Positions 47,175 through 64,000 of a stretch of 64,000 bases of DNA are shown here, one piece after another (positions within the stretch are counted from its first letter, which is position 1; every line of letters starts with the position of its first letter). The notes below the pieces were generated by a model. The model was not told where the DNA came from. It worked only from the letters and a program-made list of their open reading frames with translations, and ran no database searches. The stretch comes from Vigna angularis (Eukaryota > Streptophyta > Magnoliopsida > Fabales > Fabaceae), in the NCBI RefSeq assembly GCF_016808095.1, contig NC_068971.1:2604001-2668000 (forward strand), given 5' to 3'. The position numbers and the translations under genes are program-made.

Positions 47175-48663
47175 GAGATCGTGAGTAGGGTGGTCTCTAC
47201 AACGACGACTTCTACTCCAATTGGGTTTTTGGATTTCTTTATTTCTCTTGCAGGTTGAAGGCTTGTGTGCAGAGGAAAGATAATTGTTGGTAGCACTAGA
47301 GCAGCAGAAGGGTTTCAGTGGATTCTTTACCAATATCTGGGAGGAGTTCCCCAAACTCTGAGGATGAAAATTCCAACATTAAAAGCTCCCATAACTGAAC
47401 ATTAATATCAATAACTCAATAATAATATCAATAACTCAACATTAATATTCAAATTCTTATCTGCATGTGGCTTTTGGGTGTATAAAAAAAGTGGCAATTC
47501 CTCCCTGGGAACAACTTTCTTTGCCTCAACCTAGCGATAGATGAAACAATATTGAAGATGACCCAATATCAGAATATAAAAAAGTGTTGAAGATCTATAA
47601 TCCTTGTTCTCTAACAAACTACAATTGGTATGGACAAAACTTGGATACAGTTTTCCAAGTGTTAAACACAACATAAGTCCAGTATCTAAACCACAAGTTT
47701 AATTTGATAGTTAAGTTTCTGTCAATCCATGATTGTAATTTTGTATTATCAATTTATCAACCCAGTTCATACCTTACTGTCAATACTTAATTGTAATATC
47801 AGTTTCTGCATCAGGTGACATTCCGCATTTTTGATATCATAATTGTATTTATACAATTCGCAGAAAAGCTTTTGTTTTGATGTGGTTTTGTTTTCATAAT
47901 GCCTAGATTTCATTAAGTATTTAAATCCAAAGAAACCATCTAATTTAATTTTAATCATGATTTGCTTATTAATTTAAGCCAAATAAAAATGAGGCATATC
48001 TGCCAAATGAAATGAATGTGGTAACTGGTATATCAGTATTTTTTTTCTATGAACAATATATACTATCAGAACTCCTCAAATTACAACTTAGAGAAATCAG
48101 TATATGGCCAACATAATTGCAATTAACACAGCAAACTATGAATTCAAATTAATTGTACTTGCAATATATCCCTTAAAGTGGCAAGGAATTTTGACTAATT
48201 TTGGCTTCTGAAATCTCCATGTACATATGTTTTTGCACTTGCAGTATTTCTGTTCTGCAACTTCTATCAATGGCTGGCTGTACCCATCAGCTCAATTTTG
48301 ATTATAATGTATGATTGAATTGATCAACTAGGAAGAAGCAAAGATGGGATTAGTTCAAGATTCCCAAGTGTTGATTCCTTGTTGGGAGACCAAGAAAATA
48401 CACCAAGAAAAAAACAGAAAGGGAAAATCCCCAAAATCTCGCTCTGTCTTTCCTTTCGAAAACAATACAGTTCTATTGTGACCGGCGGCAACCGGTAGCG
48501 CCCTGGCTCGTGGCTCGCGGCGGCCGGCCTCGCTCAAGAGGCAATTGATGGAGGAACGAGAGAGCTCCTCTCTCACGCGTGAAGAGAAGAAGGAGAAGGA
48601 ATGGTTGATTATACAACAGAACACTCATTCAATTTAATACACATTGTCACGTCAACTAAAAAA
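47175..48663. other. Right interior of the Mutator-like element
   Basis: No transposase frame is visible. Most is AT-rich, but 48470-48600 is GC-rich (GGCGGCAACCGGTAGCGCCC) and unlike the rest of the element. A minus-strand frame at 48355-48624 crosses it without recognisable domain. It could be a captured host fragment, as in Pack-MULEs, but I cannot name a source. Confidence 0.4.
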
Positions 48664-48825
48664 AATTACAGTTCAACATCTACAAACAGCGTCAATGAAA
48701 ACTTAACGGAGAGGGCTTAATTGACTCATTTTTACAAGTTTATGGACCCAATTGAGACCGAAAAAAAAATTATGAACCACTTGAGATTGACACACAAATA
48801 CAAGGACCAAACGATGATTTAAACC
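48664..48825 (-). repeat. Right terminal inverted repeat of the Mutator-like element
   Basis: Inverted match to 40429-40590. Confidence 0.8.
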
Positions 48826-48835
48826 TTACTAGTAA

Positions 48836-50412
48836 TTATAATACGATTTTCATAAACCAAAATTTATAAAATATTCATGTTAGTATTTAGATTAACAAAG
48901 AGGACGTACTTACTGGCAAAATACCCAAACTAAAGAAGCGTCTATTTGAATCTTTCAAACTATTCTCTTGGAGCTTGCTTATTTCGTATATAACTTTGTT
49001 GGATTTGCATACAAGAGATTTATCATGATCTTCAAACCCCAATGGTTGTTACACGTAGATAATTTCTTGAGATAACCATTTAAATAATCATTGTTAACAT
49101 CTAACTGAAATAGTTCCTATTTATTTTCGTAAGAGAAATAATAATAATCAAGCATATGATAATTAACAAGCTTTATCATAGGAGAAAAGGTAAAATCACA
49201 ACCAAGATTAAACCCTTTAGTCACTAAGCAAACTTTTTACCTACTGACAGAACCATAACATTCTCTCTAATTTGAAAAATCCTCTTACAACCTAATGCTT
49301 GTCCATTTTGGAGAAAAGGAACAAGGTCCCAGGTATTGTTATGGATAAGATCCTCAAATTCTTGCTTCATTGGTAGTAAACCACTGAGAATCCGTGAGAG
49401 CCTGTTTGAAAATAATTTTTAACTTTCAAATTGTATAATTTGAAAGTTTTTTATAAGAAAAGAATTAACTTCTGAACTACACGACCTAGAAGCTATTTTA
49501 ACTTTCAAATTACAAAATCCAAAAAAGAAAAAAAAATGATTTTTTTATATGGGTGCAGAAGAAAGTTTATAAAGGGAAGGAAGAAGCTGTCGCAAAATAA
49601 CGACTAGCACCTTTGTTAATATTTAAAAAAAAAAGTCATTGACCAGTTTTAATATATTCTTAATTTCTTTTGAATAATATTTTTAAAAATGTAAAACTAT
49701 AAATGAGTAAGCGAAAACAGAAAAACATCTGCATAAATCAAATTGTATTTTGTTAAATCTTATTATTAATTTCAAAATTAGTGTTTTTTGTTTGCAATAC
49801 TCTCTTGCTTCCGATTAAAAATTAATGACAACCAGATTCATGAAAATGAACTATAATTGTTTAAAAATTTATTAGAAGTTTATTTATTTTTCTTCATAAA
49901 ACAAATGGGATATACCCTGTATTTCATAATACTTCCCACCGAAATGCATTGTAATCCATACAGGGTGAGGTAGATGCTTCCTACAGACTACCGTTGAAGT
50001 TAACAAATGTCTCTGATGAGAAATCATAATAAACGATTTGTTTCTTGCTTTTGGATGTCATACCCTTGAAACTACGACGTGTAATTTCTTACGTTTATAT
50101 GTAATAATCGATTTAGAGGGAGATTCCATATGGGTTATGTTGCCAGAAATTAGCTGTTCTTGGGAGTTCTTTGTCCTCTATGTTACGTAATCGCATAGGC
50201 AAGTTTGATCTGGGTCGGGGATTTATCGAATGAAGCATTAAAAAAGAAAGTTTTTTTTTTGGCACACCATCACAATATGCAGGTCCCCCCCTTGCATTTT
50301 CATCGGCTTCGTACGTTCAAAAGAACATAGTAGCCAAGCGTTTTACATTCCCTCAGAGTAGGAGTTGAGCTGTTTAATATTTCACTATTACGAATGAGAA
50401 ACACAAAAATAT
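48836..50412. other. Spacer downstream of BIG, no gene seen
   Basis: AT-rich DNA that holds the 3' UTR of BIG in its last part. No credible frame or bounded repeat. Confidence 0.55.

Positions 50413-64000
<13,588 letters not shown>

Larger units (their letters stand above)
40429..48825. mobile_element. Mutator-like element with long inverted ends, split by a nested copia element
   Basis: The ends at 40429 (GGTTTAAACCCTCGTTTGG inward) and 48825 (GGTTTAAATCATCGTTTGG on the minus strand) match for about 160 bp, including TATTTGTGTGTCAATCTCAA and CATAAACTTGTAAAAATGAG. Both sides are flanked by TTACTAGTAA (40419-40428 and 48826-48835), a 10-bp duplication typical of Mutator elements. With the copia insertion removed the element is about 2.1 kb. 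No transposase is visible, so it is non-autonomous. The right interior contains a GC-rich patch (about 48480-48560) of unknown origin. Confidence 0.8.

Overview
This is nuclear DNA of a flowering plant, very probably a legume of the Phaseoleae (Vigna or Phaseolus type). The genes are split by GT-AG introns, the spacers are AT-rich and full of (AT)n runs, and the LTR-element families look like those I know from bean genomes. The clade is inferred from family resemblance; no species can be named from the sequence alone.

Six protein-coding genes are recognisable. (1) The 3' half of a calcium/calmodulin-regulated receptor-like kinase (CRLK type), + strand, 1120-3801, with a 0.93-kb miniature LTR retrotransposon in one intron. 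(2) An intronless-CDS phosphatidylinositol 4-kinase gamma, - strand, 5291-7210, with a probable spliced 5' leader reaching about 9.1 kb. (3) A 10-exon O-fucosyltransferase-family gene, + strand, 22735-27344. (4) A BIM2-like bHLH brassinosteroid-signalling factor, - strand, 29704-33373. (5) A second O-fucosyltransferase/GT106-family gene, - strand, 36028-38491. (6) The 3' part of BIG, the giant UBR4-type protein, - strand, 50413 to the window end, about 2,930 codons in 11 exons. These genes do not form one pathway. The two glycosyltransferase-like genes flank BIM2 but belong to different subfamilies.

Two gene-poor stretches carry most of the unusual structure. Region 9.2-22.7 kb holds several degenerate short LTR (TRIM-like) elements, a probable decayed CACTA end, long (AT)n tracts, and a clean 2,608-bp solo LTR (18293-20900) bounded by the 5-bp duplication CTAGA. 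That LTR contains a 35-bp minisatellite and is dense in CGAACG/CGAGCG motifs.

Region 40.4-48.8 kb is a three-level nest. A Mutator-like element with long inverted ends and a 10-bp palindromic target duplication (TTACTAGTAA) contains a 6.3-kb Ty1-copia element (duplication TGGTG). The copia gag gene is itself split by a 1.2-kb solo LTR (duplication GTACT) that carries ten palindromic AATCGATTA sites. The copia polyprotein is broken by stops and a frameshift, most of them C-to-T type changes.

I found no CRISPR array, operon-like cluster or wholly novel protein system. The best leads are the nested insertion, the two repeat-rich solo LTRs, the tandem duplication in a BIG intron that copied a splice donor, and the divergent active-site motif in one O-fucosyltransferase homologue. 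All exon boundaries and alignments were worked out by eye.
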